Shown: positions 12,207 through 29,608 of the stretch, piece after piece | Layout of the letters: each line of letters begins with the position of its first letter | Numbering within the stretch: the first letter of the stretch is position 1 | DNA from: Lamellibrachia satsuma | Lineage: Eukaryota > Annelida > Polychaeta > Sabellida > Siboglinidae | DNA length: 64,000 nt | Assembly (NCBI GenBank): GCA_033239005.1 | Contig: BSQZ01000110.1 | Coordinates: forward strand, 62,001 to 126,000 | Direction: 5' to 3' | Made by a program: the position numbers and the translations under genes | Notes under the pieces: generated by a model | The model's input: only the letters and a program-made list of their open reading frames with translations | Database searches by the model: none | Told to the model about the DNA's origin: nothing

Positions 12207-14415
12207 TTACTCTCTGCTGACATAGTTGTGGTCAGCAGATGTCCGTGATCTTAACGAATATGGGTGATCAGTGCGATCTGCAGGTGGCTTTCTCTGCCGC
12301 CGCCTTCTTTTCACCACTGGCCTAGTAACAGTGGCTATGCTTGTCAATCCTGAAGTTGATGCCTTAGCTACACTTGCTCGAGTTGCAGGTTTTGGGTCAA
12401 GCTGACCTTTTCTGTATCTATCTTCTTGACGCCGTTTCTCTTTTGCTTCAAAATAGTCTTTCATTCTCTTTAATTTTGTATGCCGTCTTTGCAGTCGCAC
12501 TGATGGCCATCTCGAATCTGCTCGCTGGTAGACCACGTCGTGCTAAATGTTTTTGACTGCCCGAGCCACCCTGCCACCCTTTGTGATAGGACACTTTACA
12601 TTTTCCAGTTTTCGTAGCATTGAATTTCCAGCTCCATAATTTATACGATCAATGACTGAACACACTCGTCCCTGTGCATTTCTGCTGAAGTTCACATTCT
12701 TTGGAAGGGATGCAGAGAATGATCTGTTGATCGATTCATTCTTGTCTGTGGTTAATCAATGTTGTGTCATCTGAAGTGCTGCATTTCCGAGACGCATTTC
12801 TATCAACCCTTGGAGTGTTAACCTATCGCCATCTGTCATATTCAGTCGTGTCATACCACTTGCCTTCAAGTGCTGTGATTTATGCCACCAATTGTTTTGC
12901 AATCCGCCTCGGCATACCACTGCATGTCGGCGACAGTTTTTGCATGAACCAGCATAGCAGTCTACAGTAGTTTGAATTATCTTTGGCATCTTACTAGTGA
13001 TGGTAGTAATGTCACTGGAATACAGGGTGTGCACACTTGTGTAGATCTTCTGGCATCTGGTCTTCACATCTTCAGCAAACATTCTTTTCTTTTCTGCTCT
13101 GATGATGGCTGTTTCTCCCGGAAACATTCGGGGGGAGAATGAAGCTTTCATGATATGTCTAAATTGCGTCTGACCAAGGTGTGTTGTGTCAGCCTGTCTT
13201 TCTATGGGGACTACTGGCATAGTATCCTGTAACCCACGAGAAGCTAAAGCATCTCCATCAGTAGCCACATATCTGATTGCGACATTGTCCTGTGCGAAAC
13301 TGTGGCCTGTCTGTTTGCCAATTTCATACTCCGAGATTGGATCCACTGCTCGTAGAGTTGCCGAGCATCGCTCATGACCTGGGCATGTGACATTGTGACC
13401 TTGACTGCGAAGCATGGCACCTACTTTGCACAGCTTATTCTCTAGATGAAAACCTATGATCTGGTGTTGATCTGTCTGCCACTCTATGGCAGCTCCGATA
13501 GCTTGCGATGCAGCCTGCCCGACTCCATAACTGTTCTTATGTGCTGTTGCGTTATACCTCACATCCATGCTTGTGTTGATCGGGACATTTTCTGGCAGAC
13601 CACGCATAATGTTAATCTCTTTTGTTTGCTCTCTTTTCTGCTTCAAATCATCCATTGTTGCCTGGGCAGTGATAGCGGCAACCCTGTCTGCATTTCTTTG
13701 CAATCCACATCGGCTTGGAGGGTGTGTTCGTTGCAGCCAGAATGTGACGCATCTTTGTGATTCCCATTGTCGAATCCTGAAGTCCGACATGGAGTGCTAC
13801 ATTCGATGTAGCTGGTTTTTGACCACAACTGCCAGTGTCTACTTCAGTGTACAATTTGTGCATGCCTGACTGATATTCACAGTGCAGACAATGTAATGAC
13901 ATTTTCCAGCATAAACCAACTTGTCTTTCATTGTGTACTTCTAACTGTGGAGATGTGCATGTTGTGTTTTTCGTATGCTCTGTGAAACACTCATTCCACA
14001 TTGCCACATTCTTCTGCATGTTTAGCAGACGCATCTCAGAAACTCCATCAGTCTCTTCTGTCTGAAGGTAGCTGTCTGTTAAGTCAGGGCATTTATCTGA
14101 TCGTGGTCGTAGAATCTTGCTATTTCCACATAAACCATCAGCATCGGGCACTGTTAGCAGTCCACCAATGGTTACATGTACCACTCTTGAATATTCATCC
14201 ATGTTCAGTCGTCGCAGCCACATGCTGCGGTTCGTTTGTCGAGTTTCTGATGTTGCAGCATTTTGTGGTCCCCAGTATGGGTGGCCACGTTTGAAATGGC
14301 GCACTTTCTTAATGCCACCAGGGGGTGGTTTGCGCTTACTCTTAACATCACTCTCACTCTTAATTTTACTCTCACTATACTCAATTACTGTCGCTTCCAT
14401 TTTGTAACAATGCAC
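12207..14415 (-). pseudogene. Mutator-like DDE transposase (frameshifted)
   Basis: The two longest pieces (14415-13648, then about 13660-12756) and a C-terminal piece (12740-12207) form one protein in order. The N-terminal part shows KRGHPYWGP, a Cys-rich segment (GLCWKMSLHCLHCEYQS) and VGLQDSTMGITKMR. The core shows INTSMDVRYN, GVGQAASQAIGAAIEWQTDQ, TCPGHERCSATLR and YVATDGDALASRG, whose aspartates are plausible catalytic residues. The next part shows RQADTTHLGQTQF and DCYAGSCKNCRRH. The C-terminus is Lys/Arg-rich. This order matches the Mutator-like transposase family common in cnidarian and mollusc genomes. A frame change near 13650-13790 and another near 12750 make it a pseudogene. Confidence 0.75.
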
Positions 14416-15216
14416 GGTAATCCAGGCAAAATTACAATTGAAAGTGACAAAATGTTATTTGAAATCACAGACTTCTAATCAGTCTGAAAGTTCAAATGAC
14501 AGTGACAGAACATCTGTATTATAGGGGGAGGGGAGAAAATTGCATTAGTAAAACCTCGATTTGGACATGTATATCAATCTCAACCAATGACATTGGAGTA
14601 TAATGACTTATTGGTCAGTTTTTGTTTACTTCAGCTAATTAGACACATGTGCCTACTGTGGAGACCACCTGAGGTAGTATGCCCTCTTGTGGCTTGCTGA
14701 TAAAGTCTACTGGCTGGCTGGAGCTGATTCATCAGGCAAGTGCCTTTGTTATTGCTAGTTTGCTAATTAGGTTGTATAATGTTATGCAATTGAACTAGTT
14801 GAGAAGTCTAGCTTTGATGGAATTCACAGTTTAAGGTGAATCTTGTGTATATTTATATATGTGTAATAGGGCAAGAGGCAAAAAAAATAATATAATTTTC
14901 AGTGTAAAATAAAAGCTGGCTGAATACAATGTGCTTACAGAACATATGCTTGGCTCTCTGAAACATGGTGTTACAAATTCATAAATGCTAGCTGAGAAAG
15001 TGTGTACCTTCAAGAGTTAAGGTGGATTATAGGTCGTTACACATTAAAGCGGCTATCCTGGGCATGCACTGCCCAGTGGGGTGGTATTGTTTAAATGTGT
15101 CTAAAAACCAAACATATGGACAGATGTAAAAAAATTTTGACTGAGAGCATGATACATGTGTGTCTCTAAAATATGTTAAATTCAATTTTTTTCGCAAATA
15201 TTGTGATGTCTATTTG
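14416..15216. other. Upstream part of Mutator-like element, no gene seen
   Basis: This AT-rich stretch lies between the transposase start and the right direct repeat. I see no conserved reading frame. It probably holds the element's 5' region, on the minus strand. Confidence 0.5.
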
Positions 15217-15669
15217 GGATCATGCCTCAGTTACACTTCCTGGTGTGTTACAGACGAATGTAGGGCACAGTAATTTTAGGAATGTGTCATTTTAAAAAAA
15301 TCACATCATCTGACATAACTGCATTTGAGCAGGTACATTGGCAGATTTGCTGGTAGAACATGTTGGCAGTGTAACTGTGGATTTTTAGATGATTTCAATG
15401 GGCGGAAGGATTTTTGGCAATTTTTTCACCACAATGCACATGTGCGTAGTAATTCTTGCAGAAATCGGTAAACATTGATGGGCATGACACGTTCAGCCAT
15501 TTAAAAAACGTTAGAAGTATGAGACTTTGACTAAACTCGAACAGCATGTCAATGAGATGATGACAACGGCAGGTAAGAAGTTTCAGAATTTTTGATGGTC
15601 CCATTTTCTTATAATCGTGCAAAACGTTAACATGGTCGTCAATGGGAAACGTAACAGGAGGCTGAACCC
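15217..15669. repeat. Right 453-bp direct repeat, intact (empty-site) copy
   Basis: Matches 7035-7188 plus 11134-11430 in the same orientation with few mismatches and without the LINE. It gives the pre-insertion sequence of the LINE target. Confidence 0.85.
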
Positions 15670-16130
15670 GCTAGACTTGAAGAATTTTTGCGGGCCTGGC
15701 CCCGGCCTGGACTCTAACTGCTAATTGCGCGCCGGGATCGGGCTCAAATTATAGACCCGTGCAGGGCATTACTGCCTAATAAGATCCAGTATGGCATATA
15801 AAGTGAAAGTTAAATTCAGTAGAAAAAATAATTGTGTGGAAAAGGGACTATCCATGAAGTACGTCTGGCTTGGTTTGATGTTTTTGAGACCTTCCCTCCC
15901 ATTGTGACGCTTCTGCATGAACTTCACAAGGGATATGCCTTTCCTGTACAAATAACACACCTGGAGAAGTTCTCCGGATGTCTCTGATCTCTGCGCCTGT
16001 AGGGCATGTCACAGGCGGAGAGACGACGTGACCACAAATACGGAAACCATTTGTCCATTCACTCATCATATATCACAAATGAGACTATTCACTTTCAATT
16101 ACTACAATATGAATTGCTTTATGAATAAGA
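15670..16130. repeat. Right flank of composite insertion
   Basis: 15671-15895 continues the GC-rich repeat and its flank (ggactatccatgaagtacgt) seen unbroken at about 47300-47430. No gene is seen. Confidence 0.7.
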
Positions 16131-17025
<895 letters not shown>

Positions 17026-19130
17026 AATGAGTAAACAGGTAGCAAAAAAAAGCAACACAAAAAGAAAGCAGTGCATTCGAAACAGCAAGCTTATAACATG
17101 TTTTGGTTGTGGAAGAACAACGCTGTTTTGCTTTGTAAATATAAACAATCCAACAATAAAAAGGACGTGAGTGGGTGGGTCGAGGATCCGCTTAGATAAA
17201 AAACTGGAAAGTATATTTTTGTTGAGATAGTTTTTCCTGACTGACAAATCCCCTGAGTACATCCCTAGTATTATTTCGCATAGTTACAGAAATTATTAAT
17301 AACGAAAACAATTAATTAATTCAACGTTCTTTATAACAAACTACGATCCCACTTTCTGAGACTGCATATTTCAATGTTGCGTTGCTACCTCCAGCAAGAA
17401 GAGCGCTTCCGGGGTAACCTGGATCACAGCGGAGCGTTGAGGGACTGCGCTGACCAAAAGATCCGCCATGCATGGCAGCGCACCTGGCGGAGGAATGTCT
17501 ACTCGAAGGACTACCCAATTTTAATCCGCCAAAAGGCGCCACAGCTGAAGTCAATGACCAAAGTGTAAACGCCATGTTTAGTGTTCACTATTATATTATT
17601 ATGTCATCAGACGTCTAACACTCGGCTTCGCGTCGATGTGTTGGAACCTTTATTTGCAGCGGTTTATCAATAATAATATCAATAAATTCTTTCTTGTCTT
17701 CAGATTCACTATCTGGAAGACGAGTTATGGCCACATGAGTAAAACACATACTGTTTTCAGTGTGGCCCCGATTTAAACTGGCCGTTATGTTTGGCAGTGG
17801 TGGGAACGTATTGCTGGAATACACACTCTACTTGCAAGATCGAACCGTGTTTCGTGTATATTGCTCAGTCTCTCCAGTGTGGAACTTGCTGGCAGAAGTT
17901 GCCAATCACGTCAGCTCAAACGAGACCCCACGTCCCCTCGTTCGGCGAAATCCTGCAGTACATTCCTACCTGCGTTATATAATACTGAATTTCCCAGATA
18001 GGCTTTTCATACAAAGTGTTGTTGTTCTCCTCGCACAGTCCTCCCATCTCAATCTTTCTCTTCTCCTTCTTTCTTCCACTCTAAGCGCATCCGCCTTCTT
18101 CGTTTACCGTTCCCTTTCATTATTTCCACGAGTCCAGCCCATTTTATGCAGCTTCTCAAGCTATTGTTCACACCAACCTCCTCCCTCAGCTTCTCCATCC
18201 TCCCCTAGTGAAGGATTACAATCTCAAGGATAATAATATGCGTTGTGTAATAGACAATGTAAACATGTACAATGCATATGTTACAACATAAGTATAATTA
18301 TTTTATTATGTACACTGTATACAGCTGTGGTAGTCTACACACTTATAGTACAGAGAACACAGGAGTTATTTTTGTGGTGTGACTTAATACTCTGAGGGTG
18401 AGGACTTGTGGGGTATCTAAGATCTAACACAGGGGGTCGAGGCATTATCCCCTTTTAAATATTCTCCCGACATACACGGATGGAATACCTCGATACCGAG
18501 TAAACAGTGGTGCAAGTACAAACTCAAATTAGAGCAGTCAGCAGGATGTCTATTTGGGATTGTCCCATGCCCTTCTGACCTCATTCAGAGAACTATTAGT
18601 AATTGTACTGTCCCGGCTTACAATCACCTACATTCACGTTGACCTCGAGTGGCCTTTCATGCACTGAACCGTCGCGGTTTCGAGACTTTCACCCTACGTT
18701 TCTACAGTTCATTCAGCCGTATAAATGAGTACCTGACTATAGACAGTGATGGATATTTTATAATAACGTACGTTTTCTTTTGTAGCGCCTTTGGCGTGGG
18801 CGAGCACTGTATCAATGGCACAATTTGCCTTCCGGAATTCTCCCGCGCACGGTGACTGTGCGTTTCGCCTTGCACGCAAGAATTGTGTTACAAACGACAA
18901 GGAACTAGACTGCGGTTACACTGTGGGGGAAGCGCCATCAAAGGCGAGGAACCGATTAGAGGGGAAATTGATTGTGGGGAAGCACCCACAAACTTTGGTC
19001 ATTTAGGTGGGCGTGGTGGGATATTTCTGTAGTCCGCAAGCATTCGATAGTCAGGGAACGTTTCGACCTTTAAAAAAGCGACTTGGTTTCCGAGTGAAAG
19101 AGAATGAATCTGGAAACAGGGCGAGCCGTT
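17026..19130. repeat. Block D1, paralogous to 22776-24640
   Basis: The sequence from gtgaatgagtaaacaggt onward matches 22781-24640 closely. D1 carries about 260 extra bases near 17408-17668 that D2 lacks. 18460-18640 is also related to 21140-21310. Short frames within the block (for example 18649-18855) are shared by D2 but match nothing I know, and they lack start or splice support. Confidence 0.8.
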
Positions 19131-20690
19131 GCGAACGGGTAGCAAAAACCACACTTTATGACACGGATGTAACGACGAGACTGAAGATGACGACCAACAA
19201 GACACGACGTCCACCTTCGATGAGAGGTTAAAGAAAACAAGAAACGGCGTCCACCTTCGATGTGAGGTTAAAGAAACCACACTTTATGACACGGATGTAA
19301 AGACGAGACTGAAGATGACGACCAACAAGACACGACGTCCACCTTCGATGAGAGGTTAAAGAAAACAAGACACGACGTCCACCTTCGATGAGAGGTTAAA
19401 GAAAACAAGACACGGCGTCCATCTTCGATGAGAGGTTAAAGAAACCACACTTTATGACACGGATGTAAAGACAAGACTGAAGATGACGACCAACAAGACA
19501 CGGCATCCACCTTCGATGAGAGGTTAAAGAAAACAAGACACGACGTCCACCTTCGATGAGAGGTTAAAGAAAACAAGACACGGCGTCCATCTTCGATGAG
19601 AGGTTAAAGAAACCACACTTTATGACACGGATGTAAAGACAAGACTGAAGATGACGACCAACAAGACACGGCGTCCACCTTCGATGAGAGGTTAAAGAAA
19701 CCACACTTTATGACACGGATGTAAAGACGAGACTGAAGATGACGACCAACAAGACACGGCGTCCACATTCGATGAGAGGTTAAAGAAAACAAGACACGGC
19801 GTCCACCTTCGATGAGCGGTTAAAGAAAACAAGACACGACGTCCACCTTCGATGAGAGTTTAAAGAAAACAAGACACGGCGTCCACCTTCGATGAGCGGT
19901 TAAAGAAAACAAGACACGGCGTCCACCTTCGATGAGCGGTTAAAGAAAACAAGACACGACGTCCACCTTCGATGAGAGGTTAAAGAAAACAAGACACGGC
20001 GTCCACCTTCGATGAGAGTTTAAAGAAACCACACTTTATGACACGGATGTAAAGACGAGACTGAAGATGACGACCAACAAGACACGGCGTCCACCTTCGA
20101 TGAGAGGTTAAAGAAAACAAGACACGACGTCCACCTATCATGAGAGGTTAAAGAAAACAAGACACGACGTCCACCTTCGATGAGAGGTTAAAGAAAACAA
20201 GACACGGCGTCCACCTTCGATGAGCGGCTAAAGAAAACAAGACACGACGTCCACATTCGATGAGAGGTTAAAGAAAACAAGACACGGCGTCCACCTTCGA
20301 TAAGCGGTTAAAGAAAACAAGACACGGCGTCCACCTTCGATGAGAGGTTAAAGAAAACAAGACACGACGTCCACCTTCGATGAGCGGTTAAAGAAAACAA
20401 GACACGACGTCCACATTCGATAAGAGGTTAAAGAAAACAAGACACGACGTCCACCTTCGATGAGAGGTTAAAGAAAACAAGACACGGCGTCCACCTTCGA
20501 TGAGCGGTTAAAGAAAACAAGACACGGCGTCCACCTTCGATGAGAGGTTAAAGAAAACAAGACACGGCGTCCACCTTCGATGAGAGGTTAAAGAAAACAA
20601 GACACGGCGTCCACCTTCGATGAGAGGTTAAAGAAAACAAGACACGACGTCCACCTTCAATGAGAGGTTAAAGAAAACCGGACGGAAAAT
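19130..20690. repeat. 40/88-bp satellite array
   Basis: Tandem array with core cacggcgtccaccttcgatg. Two unit lengths occur: 40 bp, which fills most of the array, and 88 bp, in which 48 extra bases (beginning ccacactttatgacacggat) sit inside the unit. The 88-bp form dominates at the left end and appears again near 20025. Substitutions are few (g/a in the cacg[g/a]cg position, gag/gcg), so the array is young. Confidence 0.95.
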
Positions 20691-21120
<430 letters not shown>

Positions 21121-22148
21121 GACCATATTGCCGGTTTTTTTTTATTTCTAGTATTCTCCCGACGTACAGGAATTTAAAATTCCTAGATACCGAACCTACA
21201 GTGGTACAGGTAAAACCCAACCTAGAACAATCAGCCACGTGTCTATTTGGGAGTGCACTACACGTTTCTGACCTCATTCAGAGAACTATTAGTAATTGTA
21301 ATATCCCAACAAACAACAACCTAACTTAGCGTTGACATTCAGTGCTTTTCATTCACTGAACGTTACAGTGCAACAGTTGTCAACTATATTTAAATAGTAT
21401 CAGTGAAAATTTTCAAATCTGTGACACAGAGTTTCTTCGAATTTTCGTCTTAATCATCAAAAGTTTAAGTCTAAGTTTAAGTCTAAGTCATGATACTGTA
21501 GTAACGTATCGTTTTAGCGGTACAGAGCTGGACGTTTTTATTTATCTCTTAACATAATTTTACATGTTTAGTATAAACTACACACAAAAGTTGCACAAAC
21601 GAGCTACTATGTTGCAGTGGACACTAGGTAGGTTTGGTTTTTTGCAAACTTAATTTGAAATGAGACTAGCGAAAAATCGAATTGATTAAGAACCGTTAAG
21701 CTATTCACGCGCTAAAGATGTGAGCATCAAAAAACCTGATTCATGTTGGGCTAAATCAGTTACGCAAATGTTTTTAATAACAGCCTTCGTTCTAGTCACA
21801 GACACGTGGACATGCAGTGCAAAAGGGAGTTCAACAGTACTGGTTCGTGGATGGTACGAAAACACGTGACAGTGCTATATAAAAAAACACAGGGGACAGT
21901 CCCGAATTTTGGGAAAATCCTAAACACGTCTGCGGTGACCACAATTCGCTCGGCCGAGATTTTCCCACATCAGTCTTTTATGATAGCACCGCCCGAACGA
22001 TGTTACGCAATGCTATACGCATCTACGTCTAAACACGGCCGAATTACCAACGCGTCGCCTGACCAGTTAAGGGGAAGGTACAACGATTTTCATTGGTTAA
22101 TTACAACGAAACCAGCATATTGATAAAATGCACAAATTCTCAGAAATT
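21121..22148. repeat. Dispersed repeats related to D1/D2 and to 31785-32340
   Basis: 21140-21310 is a diverged copy of 18460-18640 and 24006-24160 (core ctgacctcattcagagaact). 21590-22140 is a close copy of 31785-32340 (core gcacaaacgagctac, later ccgaattttgggaaaatcct). No coding signal is seen. Confidence 0.75.
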
Positions 22149-24660
<2,512 letters not shown>

Positions 24661-24694
24661 AATATGACGAACCCCCACTGAATATGACGACCGC

Positions 24695-26125
24695 CCCACA
24701 TCTTGACCGCCCAACACCTTTACTGCCCAACATCTTGACCGCCCCACATATTGACCGCCCCACATCTTGACATACCAACACCTTGACCGTCCAACATCTT
24801 GACCGCCCCACATCTTGACTGCCCAACATCTTGACCAGCCCACATTTTGACCGCCCCACATCTTGACCGACCAACATCTTGACTGCCCAACATCTTGACC
24901 ACCCCACATCTTGACAACCGAAAATCTTGACCGCCCAACATCTCGACTGCCCCACATCTTGACTGCCCAACATCTTGTCCGCCCCACATCTTGACTGCCC
25001 AACATCTTGACTGCCCAACATCTTGACCACCCCACATCTTGACCAACCCTCATCTTGACTGACCAACATCTTGACCACCCAACATCTTGATTACCCCACG
25101 TCTTGACCGCCCCAACATCTTGACCACCCCACATCTTGACCGCCCAACACCTTGACTGCCCAACATCTTGACCACCCCATATCTTGACCGCCCAACACAT
25201 TGACCGCCCAACACCTTAACAGCCCCACATCTTGACTGCCCCACATCCTGACTGCCCAACATCTTGACCGCCCCAAATCTTGACCACCCAAAATCTGGAC
25301 TGCCCAACATCTTGACTACCCCACATCTTGACTGACCAACATCTTGACCATCCAACATCTTGACCGCCCCACATCTTGACTGACCAACGTCTTGACCACC
25401 CAACATCTTGATTGCCCCACATCTTGACAGCCCCACATCTTGACCACCCCACATTTTGACCACCCAACACCTTGACTGCCCAACATCTTGACCGCCCCAC
25501 ATATTGACCGCCCCACATCTTGACACCCCAACACCTTGACCGTTCAACATCTTCACCGCCCCACATCTTGACCGCCAAACATCTTGACCACCCCACATCT
25601 TGACCACCCAACATCTTGACCACCCAACATCTTGACTGCCCAACATCTTGACTGCCCAACATCTTGACCACCCAACATCTTGCCCACCCCACATCTTGAC
25701 CACCACACATCTTGACTGACCAACATCTTGAACGCCCAACACCTTGACCACCCAACATCTTTACAGCCCCACATCTTGACTGCCCCACATCTTGACTGCC
25801 CAACATCTTGACCGCCCCACATCTTGACCGCCCAACATCTTGACCACCCAACATCTTGACCACCCCACATCTTGACTGCCCAACATCTTGACCACACCAC
25901 ATCTTGACTGCCCAACATCTTGACCGCCCAACATCTTGACCGCCCCACATCTTGACCACCCCACATCTTCACCACCCGACATCTTGACCGACTAACATCT
26001 TGACTGCCCAACATCTTGACCGCCCAACATCTTGAACACACCATATCTTGACTGCCCAACATCTTGAACGCCCAACATCTTGACCGACCAACATCTTGAC
26101 CGCCCAAAATCTTCACCGCCCAAAT
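24695..26125 (-). repeat. 16-bp minisatellite array, left arm (about 88 units)
   Basis: Tandem 16-mers with consensus CATCTTGACCGCCCAA on the plus strand and a few recurrent variants (CC/CA, GC/AC/TG). The same unit, in opposite orientation, fills 26637-29608. The unit lacks stop codons in most frames, so several overlapping frames stay open for hundreds of codons; these are not genes. Confidence 0.96.
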
Positions 26126-26636
<511 letters not shown>

Positions 26637-29608
26637 GCGTTCAAGATGTTGGGCGGTCAAGATTTTGGGTTGTCAAGATGTGGGGTGGTCAAGATGTTGG
26701 GCAGTCAAGATGTTGGTCGGTCAAGATGTGGGGTGGTCAAAATGTGGGCTGGTCAAGATGTTGGGCAGTCAAGATGTGGGGTGGTCAAGATGTTGGACGG
26801 TCAAGGTGTTGGTGTGTCAAGATGTGGGGCGGTCAATATGTGGGGTGGTCAAGATGTTGGGCAGTCAAGATGTGGGGCGGTCAAGATGTTGGGCAGTAAA
26901 GGTGTTGTGTGGTCAAGATGTGGGGCGGTCAAAATGTGGGGCAATCAAGATGTTGGGTGGTCAAGATGTTGGTCAGTAAAGATGTGGGGCGGTCAAGATG
27001 TTGGGCAGTCAAGATGTGGGGCGGTCATGATGTTGGACGGTCAAGATGTTGGTCGGTCAGGATGTGGGGTGGTCCAGATGTGGGGCGGTCAAGATTTTGG
27101 GCAGTCAAGGTGTTGGGCTGTCAAGATTTGGGGTGGTCAAGATGTTGGGCAATCAAGATGTTGGGTGGTCAAGACGTGGGGCGGTCAAGATGTTGGGCAG
27201 TCAAGATGTGGGGCAGTCAAGGTGTGGGGCTGTTAAGATGTTGGGCGGTCAAGGTGTTGGGCGGTCAAGATGTTGGGTTGTCAAGATATGGGGTGGTCAA
27301 GATGTTGGGCAGTCAAGGTGTTGGGCTGGTCAAGATGTTGGGCAGTCAAGATGTGGGGCGGTCAAGATGTTGGGCAGTCAAGATGTGGGGCGGTCATGAT
27401 GTTGGACGGTCAAGATGTTGGTCGGTCAGGATGTGGGGTGGTCCAGATGTGGGGCGGTCAAGATTTTGGGCAGTCAAGGTGTTGGGCTGTCAAGATTTGG
27501 GGTGGTCAAGATGTTGGGCAATCAAGATGTTGGGTGGTCAAGACGTGGGGCGGTCAAGATGTTGGGCAGTCAAGATGTGGGGCAGTCAAGGTGTGGGGCT
27601 GTTAAGATGTTGGGCGGTCAAGGTGTTGGGCGGTCAAGATGTTGGGTTGTCAAGATATGGGGTGGTCAAGATGTTGGGCAGTCATGGTGTTGGGCGGTCA
27701 AGATGTGGGGTGGTCAAGATGTTGGGGCGGTCAAGATGTGGGGCAATCAAGATGTTGGGTGGTCAAGATGTTGGTCAGTCAAGATGAGGGTTGGTCAAGA
27801 TGTGGGGTGGTCAAGATGTTGGGCAGTCAAGATGTTGGGCAGTCAAGATGTGGGGCGGACAAGATGGGCAGTCAAGATGTGGGGCGGTCAAGATGTTGGA
27901 CGGTCAAGGTATTGGTGTGTCAAGATGTGGGGCGGTCAATATGTGGGCTGGTCAAGATGTTGGGCAGTCAAGATGTGGGGCAGTCAAGATGTTGGATGGT
28001 CAAGATGTTGGTATGTCAAGATGTGGGGCGGTCAATATGTGGGGTGGTCAAGATGTTGGGCAGTAAAGGTGTTGGGCGGTCAAGATGTGGGGCGGTCAAA
28101 ATGTGGGGCAATCAAGATGTTGGGTGGTCAAGATGTTGGTCAGTCAAGATGTTGGGCAGTCAAGATGTGGTGCGGTCAAGATGTTGGGCAGTCAAGATGT
28201 GGGGCAGTCAAGATGTTGGGCTGCTAAGATGTTAGGCGTTCAAGATGTTGGGCGGTCAAGATTTTGGGTTGTCAAGATGTGGGGTGGTCAAGATGTTGGG
28301 CAGTCAAGATGTTGGTCGGTCAAGATGTGGGGTGGTCAAAATGTGGGCTGGTCAAGATGTTGGGCAGTCAATATGTGGGGCGGTCAAGATGTTGGACGGT
28401 CAAGGTGTTGGTGTGTCAAGATGTGGGGCGGTCAATATGTGGGGTGGTCAAGATGTTGGGCAATCAAGATGTGGGGCGGTCAAGATGTTGGGCAGTAAAA
28501 GTGTTGGGTGGTCAAGATGTGGGGCGGTCAAAATGTGGGGCAATCAAGATGTTGGGTGGTCAAGATGTTGGTCAGTCAAGATGTGGGGTGGTCAAGATGG
28601 TGGGCGGTCAAGATGTGGGGCGGTCATGATGTTGGACGGTCAAGATGTTGGTCGGTCAGGATGTGGGGTGGTCCAGATGTGGGGCGGTCAAGATTTTGGG
28701 CAGTCAAGGTGTTGGGCTGTCAAGATGTGGGTGGTCAAGTTGTGGGACGGTCAAGATGTGGGGCAATCAAGATGTTGGGTGGTCAAGATGTTGGACGGTC
28801 AAGATGTTGGTCGTTCAAGATGTGGGGCAGTCAAGATGTGGGGTGGTCGAGATGTTGGGCAGTCAAGATGTGGGGCTGCTAAGATATTGGGTGTTCAATA
28901 TGTTCGGCGGTCAAGATTTTGTGTTGTCAAGATGTGGGGTGGTCAAGATGTTGGGCGGTCAAAATGTTGGTCGGTCAATATGTGGGGCGGTCAAAATGTG
29001 GGCTGGTCAAGATGTTGGGCAGTCAAGATGAGGGGCGGTCAAGATGTTGGATGGTCAAGGTGTTGGTATGTCAAGATGTGGGGTGGTCAATATGTGGGGG
29101 GTCAAGATGTTGGGCAGTCAAGGTGTTTGGCGGTCAAGATGTGGGGCGGTCAAAATGTGGGGCAATCAAGATGTTGGGTGGTCAAGATGTTGGTCAGTCA
29201 AGATGTGGGGTGGTCAAGATGTTGGGTGGTCAAGATGTGGGGCGGTCATGATGTTGGATGGTCAAGATGTTGGTCGGTCAAGATGATGGACGGTCAAAAT
29301 GTTGGTCAGTCAAGATGTGGGGCGGTCAAGATGTGGGGCGGTCAAGATTTTGGGCAGTCAAGGTGTTGGGCGGTCAAGATATGGGGCAATCAAGATGTTG
29401 GGTGGTCAAGATGTTGGTCAGTCAAAATGTTGGGTGGTCAAGATGTGTGGCAGTCAAGATGTGGGGTGGTCAAGATGTTGGGCAGTCAAGGTGTTGGGTG
29501 GTCAAGATGTGGGGCGGTCAAGATGTGGGGCAATCAAGATGTTGGGCGGTCAAGATGTGGGGCGGTCAAGATGTTGGATGGTCAAGATGTGGGGCGATCA
29601 AGATGTTA
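26637..29608 (+). repeat. 16-bp minisatellite array, right arm (about 185 units)
   Basis: Consensus GATGTTGGGCGGTCAA on the plus strand, the reverse complement of the left arm's unit. It includes higher-order duplication: the segment beginning at the rare variant gcggtcatga recurs at 27021 and 27390 (369 bp, about 23 units) and again near 28620. Confidence 0.96.

Larger units (their letters stand above)
7035..15669. mobile_element. Composite insertion: Mutator-like element between direct repeats, with a nested LINE
   Basis: The block interrupts a repeat that is continuous at 47140-47430. It is bounded by the 5-bp direct repeat GCTAG (7030-7034 and 15670-15674). Its two ends are direct copies of one about 450-bp unit: 7035-7188 joined to 11134-11430 on the left, and 15217-15669 on the right. 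Each unit starts GGATCATGCCTC and ends GAGGCTGAACC, a short imperfect inverted pair. Between the units lies a Mutator-like transposase on the minus strand. Removing the nested LINE leaves an element of about 4.7 kb. Long direct rather than inverted terminal repeats are odd for a DDE transposon. Confidence 0.6.

Noticed and set aside
7035..15669. LTR retrotransposon
   Set aside because: Direct repeats and a 5-bp duplication fit, but the ends are not TG...CA and the internal protein is a DDE transposase with no gag, protease or RT. Left as an open question.
18649..19006. Possible small gene (MAFHALNRRGF frame)
   Set aside because: Present in both D1 and D2 but disrupted differently. No family match or splice pattern, so treated as part of a repeat.
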